Of a stretch of DNA of 64,000 bases, positions 41,201 through 50,556 are shown piece after piece. The stretch's first letter is position 1. The number at the start of each line of letters is the position of its first letter. Below the pieces are notes generated by a model. The model saw only the letters and a program-made list of their open reading frames with translations. It was not told the DNA's origin and ran no database searches. Source of the DNA: Enoplolaimus lenunculus (lineage: Eukaryota > Nematoda > Enoplea > Enoplida > Thoracostomopsidae); contig JASANG010003477.1 of assembly GCA_030248215.1 (NCBI GenBank), positions 179,124 to 243,123 of the forward strand, in the 5' to 3' direction. The translations under genes and the position numbers were made by a program.

Positions 41201-44200
41201 ACGCGTCTATTGCAGCCCCGCACAAACACGTTCCGCGCCTGATCGTTACATGGGCAGACAACCCAAAACAGCTGCAAGAATACCAACTGATTTTGATTGG
41301 CGAACCGAAATCAACAAGAAAAATTTATAACCAATCGAACTCAGTATTTGCGTGTACGTTTGACAACGTCAAACGGAAGGCTAACAACAAATACGTACAG
41401 GTGTTCAGAGCACAACATACATACTTTTTTTACCCTTCAAAAGCTGCTATCGTAATTAACTTGAACTGATATTCGATGTGTATATTTGGTTTTTGTTTTC
41501 AAGCACCGTATTTTACAGCAAAGCCACAAAGCAATTTCAGTAAGCTCTTTCAGGCAAGTTTTCAACACAATATAACTGATATACTCTGTATAGCATATAA
41601 TTAATTCATTTTTTCAGTTTCAGAACTACTTAAGACATCGTAAACATCACCATTCAGGAAGTTCGCTATTCAGTCCCAATGCAGCGTTTCAATCCAGACG
41701 TGGCTCAAAACCTGTTGGCTCATCGGTCGTTGGAAACAAAAATTCCGTTTACTCGCACGAGCTTAACGGTGGTGGCAGCGTCGGCGGCACAGATCAAACG
41801 TTTGCTTACGATACGTCATCATCAATGCAAGGACGCTACAATATGTTACGCGCACAACAAATGAAACAAATCATCGCAGACGAACAACGTCGAATGCGAC
41901 ACTATCGAAGATATGATCATCGACTTGTTGAGTATAGTGTCAGAACGCAACGTATGCGATGCTATTTTTTAACCAGCGAAGGATAACGAAAATTTTTTTT
42001 TAACAGAGCGACTCGAGCACAGGCCTATAACCAGTTCAGAATAAATGCTTTGCTATTTTGTAAACAGCGAACGATAAAGACCATTTTTGACAAGGTGACC
42101 CAAGCACACGCTTATAACCAGTTCAACGCGCTAGTGGCAGGATGGCAAACAACGGTTCGGATTCGGCAAAAATTTGCGGACGGCCGGATCGTTTTCCGGA
42201 GCGGCTGTAATAGAGTCAGTTTAAGCTTTAGACTAAATTTTTTTGCTTAGGCTTACGCTTAGGCTTAGGCTTATGAATAGGCTCATCCTTAGGCTTAGGC
42301 TTAGGCTTCGGAATATGTTTATACTACTGTTCCGGCCCTATTCTATACATGGGCCTTCAAATCTCTGGATCAAATACCGCTTATTAACTTAGCGGCCCTA
42401 AACTCATTTTGTAGAAACTTTGCCGCAAAATTTAACATAATTTGCCATATAGCAACTAAATTATTATCGATAGTCAACAGGCGTATTCATACGTGCAAGT
42501 TTTTACTGCGAGATCTTGCAGCCGCAAATTGCACGCAGAACTTGCACGTTTTTCATCAGCCAATCGAGAAAGCGGCTGCAATAAATCCAGTGAACTTGCA
42601 CGGTTATTCACACATGTGAGCTAAATTCCTAACAATAATTTTTAATGAATTATTTGCTACTGCAAGTTTTTCGAACGGAATTTTCGCCAAAACTTGCAAG
42701 TACAAGTTGCACCGACAAGTTCTCGCAGCAAAAACTTGCACGTGTGAATACAGCTTAACACGCAACGCGACCCCGCAGTCCATGGGCAGCATGACATGCG
42801 GCTGCGAATGGGGTTTCTGCAAAATCACCCGCATTCATCACTCCCCAATCAAAGTCTATACGTTCATTTTATTTTGTTATTCACTCTGTGGCCAGGGTCT
42901 ATGTGCATTTTAAATTGGTATAGCGACAATTCGTCGCCGGACTACTTATCGACCGAGTTCCTGTTATGCGAAATTTCGTCGACTCGACAATTTATCACCT
43001 ATAAGTTTAGGATTAAGCCTAGGATTATATATGTGGGTGAATCATTTGTTTGCTGTTTCAATTTAGTTTTATCCGCAATGCGCGTTAGACAATTTATATT
43101 CGATCAAAGCGAGCTAAATCATACACAGTATTTTGGAATCACTGACACTCGGGCGAACGGTGAACGAGTCGAAACGGTTACAATTTGGTTTCCGAAGCAA
43201 TTTCTCACAAACGGTGAGACATGCGAAACAAACACACGAACAATACTGTTCTACTATACTCCGAGTGATGCTTCTATTAACGACATTCAAGCACGCGCAA
43301 TACTGAGTAAGTTCGCATATCCATAGGTGCCATGGCCGACACTATACCACTCAACTGTGAACGTCCTCGGGATTCTGAAGTGTTTTACGCAGGGCAGCAA
43401 CAAAGATTCGGATTCGGTTTCAAATTCGGAAAAATGGAACGTCAGGGATGGGAGTCTCGGTTTCGGTCTCAGTTCGGCAAGTCTCGGTATTCGACAGGCC
43501 TCGGTGACGGAGTCGGTTTTTTTGAGTCTCGGTGGTTTCGAACCGATACAAGAAGTCGAGAATGCAGCAAACGTATCGTAGAATTGTTGTTGAAGTAAGC
43601 GATGCCTGGTGAATAAAATATCGCTGTGAATCTATGAATTTCCATGGTTACACAATAATTATTAGCAGATATTCTAAAAACACAAAAAACTACGAAAAAC
43701 CCGAAATAATTTATTTTGAAAATTTTAGTATTTTTTCAGTGATGAGCAAAAGTTCAATCGAAACCGAGACTTTTCATGGCCGGTCTCGGTAGTCAGGTCT
43801 CAGTCTCGGACTCAGTCTCGGATTTTAATCAAGACCGCCCATCCCTGTTGAAGGTTCGAAATCGGATTCGGGTTCAATTTTGAAACAAGTCGAATCCAGT
43901 AAGTTTCCAAAACAACAGTTTGTGTTTCTGAAACTGAGTTAGAATAAAGTGAATGTAATCTTTTTTCCAATACTTTTAGTACTTGCGGCGTGAACCTAAA
44001 GCCATGTGTCAATGAATTCAGATTTCAATATTACAAAATTCACATATTTCCATTGCCTGTACAAGATTAGGTTTGCTAATCGGACGTGTCAAACAGCTAC
44101 AAATTTAAAAAAATACTTTTATATATTAAATGGATTTTTCAAAAGTTAATGAGGGTCAGATCCAGAATCGGATTCGACCAAATGGTAACTGGTTCAGATT

Positions 44201-47200
44201 AAGAATCGACCAAATGGTAACTGGTTCAGATTAAGAATCGACCAAATGGTAACTGGTTCAGATTAAGAATCGACCAAATGGTAACTGGTTCAGATTAAGA
44301 ATCCACCAAATGGTAACTGGTTCAGATTAAGAATCGACCAAATGGTAACTGGTTCAGATTAAGAATCGACCAAATGGTATTGGTACCAACCATATACGTA
44401 TGCCAGCAGTTTTAGCCCATTTTTACAAACTCGTGGCTTCATTTTGCGACAAAGTTATCCGGATGACCTGGTGTCAGTTCTTGATGTAATGTCGAACCTG
44501 TCAGACGACCGAATTGTCGCAGACTGACTAAACCCGACAATTCTTTATTTGCATTATTCTCGTTTCAGCGTCTCATCTAACAGCGGCACCCAACGATCAA
44601 TCGTACTGTATCGCAAACGTTACATCCCATCTCACTGGAGTACTGGCACATCCAACCGACTGGGCAGTTGTATTCCCGTCATGGTCCGCCGTAGCAATCC
44701 ATCAGTCGAAACCAGCCGATCCGTTCACACAGCCGCCAAGTGTCGTTCCAAAATACCCTGTTGAGTATCGACCATTTTTCTATTTCACAACTCGACGGCG
44801 TACAATGCACATACAACACCGCAAATCGACGCCTTTATGCGAACAAGTGTACAGCGACAACGGACGTCGAAAAGCGTCCGGTCAGGTTCGATGCTGCAGG
44901 TGACCACAGACACTGCTACGTTTGACTTAAACAGAATGATGGCTGACGTATTAGCGTAACGGCTTAAGCCTACAAGCGTTCGCTGCTGCTCATGTGTTAC
45001 AAAGGAAATTCGCTTGTATGCACGTTAGCTACAATTGGCCCATGGCATAGAACAGGGCCGGAACAGTAGTATAAGCATATTTCTAAGCCTAAGCCTAAGC
45101 CTACGGATGAGCCTATCCCTAAGGCTAAGAATAAGCCTCAGCCTCAGCGTACAGATGAGCCTATTCCTAAGCCTAAGCCGAAGCCTACGTTTAAGCAAAA
45201 TAATTATATAGTCTAAAGCTTAAAGTGACTCTTTTTAGCCCTTCCGGAAAACGATCCGGCCCTGTTCTATAAATGGACCCTACAATTTAATAGCACAGTC
45301 ACAGAAATGTTCTAAATTTCTTAGATTTTACCACCGTTATATATACGGTTTAACAAATCAGTTAAATTTGTCAAAAAAAAAATAAAATTTTAACTTTTAA
45401 AACGCATATCACCAAAAATTTTAGAAAATTTAAAAACAGATGAAAATGCCGGATTTATTAATTACTGGTACACATCACAAAATTAAAATATATACCGGAA
45501 ACAGTAATCACTACTTTAACTAGGGCCCATATTCTCAAATGCATATAGCACCTATCACCAGCCAGTAATAAATTTTTAATCTAACGAACTGCTGCAATTG
45601 CACATCTCAAAATTTGCACAGAAGTAGAGTAAATCGAATGCAATAATAGATGTGCTGAATTTCGAACCTCAACGTTCCCTGGTTCGAAATTCACAAGACC
45701 TAGCATTAGCTGGTAATAGGTGCTACACACATTTGACAATGCGCACTCAGATTTCCGGTTACACCGTGACTCAAGCAAACGATCTACACAACTGAATCTG
45801 CATGTGTTCGCCAACAGTATGGCATCCTACAGTAAATATATATACATACATACATACATACATATATTTCAGATACAAAGTCGAAATAGACCTCGCTCGT
45901 CTAAACAAAGCCTTCCGTGAACCTCATTACATCGTCGTCCACCGGTGCGGCGGCACATGCGTTAGTCCTTACATCGGCCACCACGACACTGATCCCCATC
46001 ACAACCACAACAACTTTTATCAATACCATCACAGCGACTCCGCATTATCCAATCAGCATCAACGTGATATAACAGTAGATAAACGAGCAGCCAATCAACG
46101 AAAATCATCTCAAACGCCGAATCAAAACTCAGAACAGCTTGCACCAATCGACGAATCACCACACCAGTCACACAACAACCAATCACTACAGACATCAACT
46201 GCATCCAGTAACTATTATATGCGAAAATTTTTAGACGGAAAGGCGCCGCTGGTCAGCGGAAGCACTCCGTGTTGTGTACCGTATCGTTACAATCGATTGC
46301 CGATATTCCTTGAATGGGAACACGGCCACATGCTTGAAATGTCCCATTTATCACGCTTAGACGTCCGGTTGTGTCGTTGTGAATGGCGCTAGAGATGCAT
46401 TGCTTCAACTTACCAATGACCCCCACATGATTTATATGTCCGTCCAATGTCGTAGCCAGAATCGGTTACGAGTCAGACCCACCCCCTTTATGATGTTTGT
46501 AAAGGTTGTTTTTAGATAATTTTGCCAATTTTCCACAATACCCCGTTTCGTTTTTGAAATTTGTATAGAAATTAGAAACTATAACCCCCTTTTCCAAAAT
46601 CCTGGCTGCGAACATGATCGATCACTTGAGAGAATTTTTGTGCAAAACATACGCGTTCCACTCGCAGATATACAAAGGGCTTCGTATTCAGTGATATCTA
46701 TCTTTTGTGAAATTTCAAGAGACATTAAAATTAAAAAACATATATAAACGTATATACATATATATTATATATATTATATATTATATTATATATATTATAT
46801 ATATTATATATATTATATATATTGTACCTGCATTCATTGTGGCTCAACAGTATTCTTTGTTCTTTCTCCAAACTACGCCTCGGAAAAATAAATACATACC
46901 TATACGTATGTTAGTAAAATTATATCCCATGCATACGTACATAAGGGCAACATAAACCACCAAAAATCAATTTAATTTGTACTCAAACAAATCCAATAAT
47001 AATATATCAATATGTGATTCAAATCTTACATTTATCCATATAATTATATATGGGATGCCTCACATACTTATTTTGGGCAACTTTCCAGCATTACCTTGTT
47101 TACAATAATATATTCAATATATTGTTACAACAAAACGTAATGGTTGCGCCATACTCTCCGCGAGCTGCCGGACGCCAGTTCGCGGCACTTCACGCCGAAG

Positions 47201-49821
47201 TGCGCCGGCGCGCAGCGGTGTACGGCTGCGCGCGGCGGTGTACGGCGGCGCACGACACAGTAAAGTATAGCGCAACCCTTACTGTTCTGTGAAAACATAA
47301 TTTGCACACAGATGTATGTGCATTCGCTAACATTTACACATTGCGCAAAACTGGCTGACAAGTATTAATTAAAAGCAATCGAACAAGCCACAAACCACAG
47401 CTACAACATTTTTAGCAAATCACTAGAAATACAGGTACCCGTAAGGCATGTGTATGCATGTGTTTGAACGTATATATCCTGGAATCTGATTTTAATACAG
47501 ACCATGTAACATGCGTATTCTGATAAACACTAATACATCGCTACATTTCAGCAACAAATTCGAAAACAGCTTAAAGCGGTGCTAAATGAAAAACGCAGTG
47601 ATAAGAGGTTGACATTTGAGGTGAAAAATAAGGGTATTATACATCTTCTTGCTGTTAGGATACTATAAGATTTTAAGTCTGGCATTAATAATTATATGTA
47701 ATAGATTAATCGTAGGCCTAACTATTCTTTAAGCATCTAAAATTAGTGCCGCATCAATATTGGCATTGGCAAAAATTTTCGGATAGGCACATCACTGCTT
47801 AAAACATTCCAAACAGGGTGCAACCGGAATTATAATTTACCGCCACCGGAACCAAATTTGAAAAAATACCGGAAACGGAACCGGAAAATGAAAAATACAT
47901 GCCACCGAAAAATTCAGTTAAATTTTCTGTTTTGCAATATTGTTGAAGTAACCCTAGTTGAAGATAGGTATTCACTTTATCTGCTGTATTCTAGATTTTC
48001 ATAATCCACGAAAGCGAAATCTACCGTGGATGGGTAATTTTCGGCGATTGGCAAGTTTTGCATCACCGACCAAATTTGAATGCCGGAATTTTTAATTCCG
48101 GTAAAAATTTACCGGTACCGGAAGGTGAAAAAATGTAGGAACCAGAACCGGAATTCCGGTTGCACCCTGATTCCAAACAGTCTATTATACATAGGTAGTA
48201 GAAGTAGTACTGGAACAAATATTCTTGCTACAATACCCGATACTTTCCAAAAACCAATCGTAAGATTCAGAATGTTTGCAAACAACAATCAAATTCCGCT
48301 ACTCAGGCTGTTAGTTTGGTAAAATAACCAAACGACCGCAACAACATGTAACTGCGTATATATTTACATTATGTACGCGGGTATATACAGCCATGGTGTA
48401 ATCGCAATTCCGATTCCGATTAGAATTCCGATTTCAATCAATCGGGATTGGGATTTCCACATTTTAATTTTAAGCCTACTTGTGATATGTTGTATAAAAA
48501 TTCTACAGCAATCATCTATTAAATTGTTTTCGATAAGTTAGTTAACTTATCAATAATTGATTGTAGTTTAGCTTTACAGAGCCAAAAAATGATTACCAAT
48601 TTATTCATGCGACGTTTTTGAAAATTGTTGCCAGCCAACAGACACCTTAAATCAACATTATATATACTTGTTAATACAAATTATTCGTATAGTCACAAAT
48701 TTTGTAGTTCCGATTTTGATTCCGGCATAATCCAGTTCCGCTTTGCATCCTGGCGATAGCGATATATACATTGCAAACGGACTGTTCCAGCACTGAAAAA
48801 TTCCTTAACCGCTTGAACCCAAATCGCTAAATCCCGCCAACCAGGTTACGTTTCTAGCTTGGACTGCATACCCAGTAACCACAAATAAAACACACAAACT
48901 CCAATTCCTATTTATTGCACTGCGGTTACCGCATATAACCTCCGTACAAAACAGTATACTAGCACACCGCTATACGAAAATCTCCAACGATTCGTCACTC
49001 ACCGACCTTGTCGCTAGACGACCTTTCTGACCTAATTCTAAGCGATAAACCTAAGCCTAAATTGATGTCTAACGATAGACGATCACTTGTCTAGTAGACG
49101 AAATTTCGGATTACAAGTTCTCTGTCGACGAGTTGATGGCGACGAATTGTCGTCGTGACGCCACCAATACTAGCGGATCCAGAGGGGGGCGGCGGGGGGT
49201 GCATACGCCCCCCATCAGAAATTTTTTTGTGATAAAATAGTAAATTTCCTACCTTACAATTTTTCCAACCTCAAAAAACTTTTTGATGATAAAATGATAA
49301 ATAAGGTCCCCCTACCTTACTTACAATTTCTCACCCAGAAATTTTTTGTGATAAAATAGTTACCTTACTGTTTTTCCACCTCAGAAAACTGTATGACGAT
49401 AAAATGATAAGGTCCCTACTTTGCAATTTTTGCGTTTACCATTTACCACCCCTCCCCCCGCCCGGTCAGAGATTCCTGCTCCTGGATCTGCCGCTGGCCA
49501 CCAAAATACGCGTTGGCTTTGAGTGATATCCCAAAAAAACCACATAATAACTGCACTTACTCCATTTCCATTCATTGCCGATCCAGCATAACCTCCGTAC
49601 GAAATCGTATTATAGTACGCGCCAGGATAGCCAATTTGTCGCGACGGATCAACTTCAACGGTCGAATCGAACGGTGTCAAAGTGACCAGTGCGGCGTTCG
49701 ACGACTGCCCAACGGCTCCACTGTACCCACCAGGGGCTGTTGAATCGTTTGCAATAACGCTTGAGCTCAGACTACTGCTTGCTCGACTGCGTTTACCACT
49801 TTGTGACTGAACAACAATCAT
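28127..49821 (-). CDS. RBMS/alan-shepard family RNA-binding protein, poly-Q rich
   Basis: Family role: binds AU-rich or single-stranded nucleic acid and affects mRNA stability, translation and, in flies, insulator activity. Minus-strand exons: 49821-49561, 37970-37508, 36634-36540, 35705-35545, 34544-34480, 33968-33844, about 31777-31370, 31129-30398, 29539-28127. Phases agree if the seventh exon starts at 31777; a stronger-looking acceptor at 31808 would break the frame, so a small exon may be missing between 31.8 and 33.8 kb. RRM1 spans the second and third exons: TNLYIRGL, then [15 protein letters not shown] and [11 protein letters not shown]2 spans the next two: [18 protein letters not shown], then ISTRILRD and [23 protein letters not shown] follows, as in RBMS proteins. 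The C-terminal half is low complexity, with a Q run of nearly 40 and others; about 1,240 residues in all against roughly 400 in human RBMS1. The first exon ([15 protein letters not shown]) is assigned by strand, phase and donor only. The second-exon donor is a weak GTTCGT. Confidence 0.88.
28570..29290 (-). repeat. CAG/CAA-type trinucleotide tract coding poly-Q
   Basis: Plus strand reads (GTTGTT)n with scattered GTG and GCT; minus strand codes Q with P, H and occasional K, L, S. Most codons are CAA, with CAG at the edges. The antisense gives unbroken poly-V and poly-L frames (312, 104 and 83 codons) and a minus-strand poly-N frame (164 codons), which are shadows. A smaller Q/H tract is in the exon at 31370-31777. 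Confidence 0.9.
33376..33695. mobile_element. hAT-type MITE nested in another repeat
   Basis: Left end CAGAGTGGCACCGAATCC, right end GAAACCTTCGTTGCCACCCTG without its first base. Flanking 8-mers GTAGCACG and GCAGCACC agree at 6 of 8. The target, CTGTGTGTAGCACC, is a word found at the edge of another dispersed repeat (about 12665, 24000, 45550), so this is an insertion into an older copy. The interior is rich in CCGAATCCGAA. A degenerate relative lies at about 25324-25700. Confidence 0.7.
34167..34404. mobile_element. MITE, ATGTCGTAGGCCAATCTGC family
   Basis: Left end ATGTCGTAGGCGAATCTGC; the right end holds the complement as AATTAGCCTACGCCAATTGG. Related to 39498-39734. It lies in the RBMS intron between the exons at 33844-33968 and 34480-34544. 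Confidence 0.6.
35747..36017. mobile_element. CACACGTGCAAG TIR element, short copy
   Basis: Left end CTATTCACACGTGC, right end ACTTGCACGTGTGAATACAG. The inner inverted words are TGCTGCGAGAACTTGCAGC and TTCTCGCAGCAAAAAC. It is about 270 bp and starts roughly 40 bases upstream, in gene sense, of the acceptor of the RRM2 exon ending at 35705, so it lies close to the branch-point and polypyrimidine region. Confidence 0.75.
37195..37482. repeat. 20-21 bp minisatellite, about 15 units
   Basis: The unit is CCCCCACACCCATATTCAAT with AC, with C4/C5/C6 and ACGCCC variants. It ends about 25 bases beyond the donor of the RBMS exon at 37508-37970, so the start of that intron is a G-rich array on the transcribed strand (GGGGGTAT-type). 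The long plus-strand frame through it (172 codons) is spurious. Confidence 0.88.
39498..39734. mobile_element. MITE, ATGTCGTAGGCCAATCTGC family, better copy
   Basis: The left end ATGTCGTAGGCCAATCTGC and the right end GCAGATTGGCCTACGACAT are perfect inverted copies of 19 bp. The interior has TCTGATTGG/CCAATCAGA-like words. It lies in the large RBMS intron. Confidence 0.82.
39986..40131. mobile_element. GGGTTGCGC-ended MITE
   Basis: Starts GAGGGTTGCGCTCGTCCGTC and ends GAGTATAGCGCCCCCTAACC. The core is CpG-rich with CCGTCAGCGTCCGG. It is related to 10922-11036 and 47140-47281. Right after it, near 40225-40264, is a solo end of the TTAGGC-core family (ATCCGGCCCTGTTC, ATACATGGGCC). Confidence 0.5.
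40771..41255. mobile_element. TTAGGC-core element with expanded 30-bp array
   Basis: The ends GGCCAATGGCTACAACAGGG and ATCGTTACATGGGC are degenerate forms of the family termini. The core (40855-41175) is about 11 units of a 30-bp repeat, CCTAAGCATAAAAATGAG plus TTTATACTTAAG. It gives long unbroken frames on both strands (114-132 codons), all of which follow from the period being a multiple of three. Confidence 0.7.
41618..46392 (+). CDS. TGF-beta superfamily ligand, partial (N-terminal exon not found)
   Basis: Family role: secreted dimeric growth factor, cut from its propeptide by furin-type proteases, signalling through serine/threonine kinase receptors. Exons: 41618-41951, 43067-43306, 44569-44899, 45873-46392. 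All junctions are GT-AG and in phase, giving about 474 residues. Propeptide: [12 protein letters not shown], then [11 protein letters not shown] and [11 protein letters not shown], resembling the conserved propeptide FxFDxS, WxxFDxT and RPFL-type segments. RRR followed by HRK suggests processing. The mature part has nine cysteines: a C-x17-CC start, RCGGTC (CxGxC), TPCCVP and a terminal CRC. This matches the TGF-beta/activin/myostatin pattern, including the inter-chain cysteine. Odd: about 103 residues rich in H, N, Q and S lie between CxGxC and CC, where 28-35 is usual, and the WxxWI residues are missing. The signal-peptide exon was not found upstream. The gene lies inside the first RBMS intron on the opposite strand. 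Subfamily uncertain; a cystine-knot growth factor of another class is less likely. Confidence 0.8.
41955..42145. repeat. diverged tandem duplication, unit about 92 bp
   Basis: The text from GCTATTTTTTAACCAGCGAA through CCTATAACCAGTTCA is repeated from GCTATTTTGTAAACAGCGAA through GCTTATAACCAGTTCA. It begins just past the donor of the TGF-beta-like exon at 41618-41951. Confidence 0.7.
42170..42355. mobile_element. TTAGGC-core element, 5'-truncated copy
   Basis: Right end CTATTCTATACATGGGCC is intact. The left starts inside the family, at CGGCCGGATCGTTTTCCGG. The core is GCTTAGGCTTAGGCTTAGG-type. The left tip carrying GGCCCATG is absent, so no target duplication can be checked. Confidence 0.7.
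42480..42762. mobile_element. CACACGTGCAAG TIR element, copy
   Basis: Left end GCGTATTCATACGTGCAAG, right end CTTGCACGTGTGAATACAGC. It has the same internal layout as 35747-36017, including CAGCCAATCGAGAAAGCGGC-type text. It lies in an intron of the TGF-beta-like gene. Confidence 0.75.
43443..43847. mobile_element. hAT-type MITE, CAGGGATGGGAGTCTCGG
   Basis: Left end CAGGGATGGGAGTCTCGG, right end GACCGCCCATCCCTG. The flanks TGGAACGT (43435-43442) and TTGAAGGT (43848-43855) agree at 6 of 8. The interior repeats GTCTCGG. It lies in the intron between the second and third visible TGF-beta-like exons. Confidence 0.78.
44180..44378. repeat. 32-bp minisatellite, about 6 units
   Basis: Units of ACCAAATGGTAACTGGTTCA plus GATTAAGAATCG are almost identical. 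The array lies in the TGF-beta-like gene's intron, 190 bases before the exon at 44569. Confidence 0.9.
45037..45279. mobile_element. TTAGGC-core hAT-like element, copy with perfect target duplication
   Basis: Starts GGCCCATGGCATAGAACAGG and ends GGCCCTGTTCTATAAATGG then ACC. It is flanked by a perfect 8-bp duplication, CTACAATT at 45029-45036 and 45280-45287. The core is CCTAAGCCTAAGCCTA-type hexamers. It lies in the last intron of the TGF-beta-like gene. Confidence 0.88.
46741..46826. repeat. TATA/ATAT microsatellite
   Basis: An almost pure alternating A/T tract (TATATATTATATA-type), 350 bases beyond the stop of the TGF-beta-like gene. It yields a spurious plus-strand frame rich in I and Y. 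Confidence 0.9.
47140..47281. mobile_element. GGTTGCGC-ended MITE
   Basis: Starts ATGGTTGCGCCATACTCTCC and ends AGTATAGCGCAACCCTTA. The interior is strongly CpG-rich and partly self-complementary (GCGCGCAGCGG, GTACGGCTGCGCGCGGCGG). It is the best copy of the family also seen near 10.9 and 40.0 kb. Confidence 0.65.
47814..48169. mobile_element. hAT-type MITE with perfect 8-bp target duplication
   Basis: Starts CAGGGTGCAACCGG and ends CCGGTTGCACCCTG, a 14-bp perfect inverted repeat. The flanks are ATTCCAAA at 47806-47813 and again at 48170-48177. The 8-bp duplication and CAGGG start are hAT hallmarks. The interior is dominated by ACCGGAA/TTCCGGT. Relatives: 20684-21003, and fragments near 2605 and 9440-9500. 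Confidence 0.92.
48392..48752. mobile_element. MITE with GCAATTCCGATTCCG interior
   Basis: Left end CATGGTGTAATCGCAATTCC, right end GTTCCGCTTTGCATCCTG. Degenerate ends, about 360 bp. A similar but inverted partial copy lies near 27310-27495 (shared words TATTGATAAGTTAACT and GGCCTAAATTTAAAATG). Confidence 0.5.
49168..49496. mobile_element. hAT-type MITE next to the RBMS first exon
   Basis: Left end TACTAGCGGATCCAG, right end CTGGATCTGCCGCTG. A perfect 8-bp target duplication, GCCACCAA, lies at 49160-49167 and 49497-49504. The interior has two or three tandem copies of a TGATAAAATAGT/CCTACCTTACAATTT unit. It ends 65 bases from the 5' splice site of the RBMS first coding exon. Confidence 0.88.
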
Positions 49822-50116
49822 CGTTGACGAATACCATTTAAAATCTGTTTTCGCCGTTTATACAATCAAAAGCCTTCAATATATATTTTTCGAAGCGTTA
49901 CGTACAAAACTGTCAGTCTAAGTCGTCGTTCAAATTAAACGTTCGAACCAAAATTCACTTCACATCGCTTCTATTAGAATAAAGTCAGTCAGGAATTATT
50001 CGAATTCGATATTGGAATTTCAATTTATACTATAACTACTACTATATATATAACCTAATCAGTAACTATTGTATGTGACCAAGAATCTATTACCAAACCT
50101 GAAAAAAAAACATTTA

Positions 50117-50556
50117 CTGTAGTGACCCGAATAAGAGGGGGGTAATAAGAGGGGGTCCCCATTTTGATTCGCAATCAATAGGAGTCCGTATCCTTAATAT
50201 GAGTCCGTAAGCGGACAGAGTCCTTAAACCCTAATCAGAGTCCATAAATGTCAAATATTCCTAATTGTAGCGCTTGAATGACTGCAGGAGCAAATAAAGT
50301 TGAGTTCAAAACTTTCAAGCATACTTAAGTTTGCAAAGTACATACCTAAGTATAACCTTGCATTATCGCTCAAGCTATTGACACAAGACAAATAAACGTT
50401 TAATTCAACGGATAGTTGCAACACCGTATTATCAGTAACGAAGGGTGGCGGAGCGTAAGTTAAAAATAAATAACAGTCCGTAACCGTATAACAAGGGGAG
50501 TACCCTCTGGAGAGGCCAAATAAATATCAGTCCCCCTCTTATTCGGATCACTACAG
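50117..50556. mobile_element. TA-flanked MITE, CTGTAGTGACCCGAATAAG
   Basis: Left end CTGTAGTGACCCGAATAAGA and right end CTTATTCGGATCACTACAG are inverted repeats of about 24 bp with one or two mismatches. The flanking dinucleotide is TA on both sides (50115-50116, 50557-50558), as for Tc1/mariner-type transposition. It is 440 bp and non-coding. The interior has AATAAGAGGGGG and GAGTCC words. Confidence 0.85.

Noticed and set aside
44415-44526. Possible extra exon of the ligand gene after TTTTAG
   Set aside because: The exons at 43067-43306 and 44569-44899 join directly in phase, and frames here have early stops.
47550-47620. Possible plus-strand mini-exon ([19 protein letters not shown]) after a good acceptor
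   Set aside because: The following donor is weak (GTTGAC) and no neighbouring exon of the same gene was found; the ligand gene already ends at 46392.
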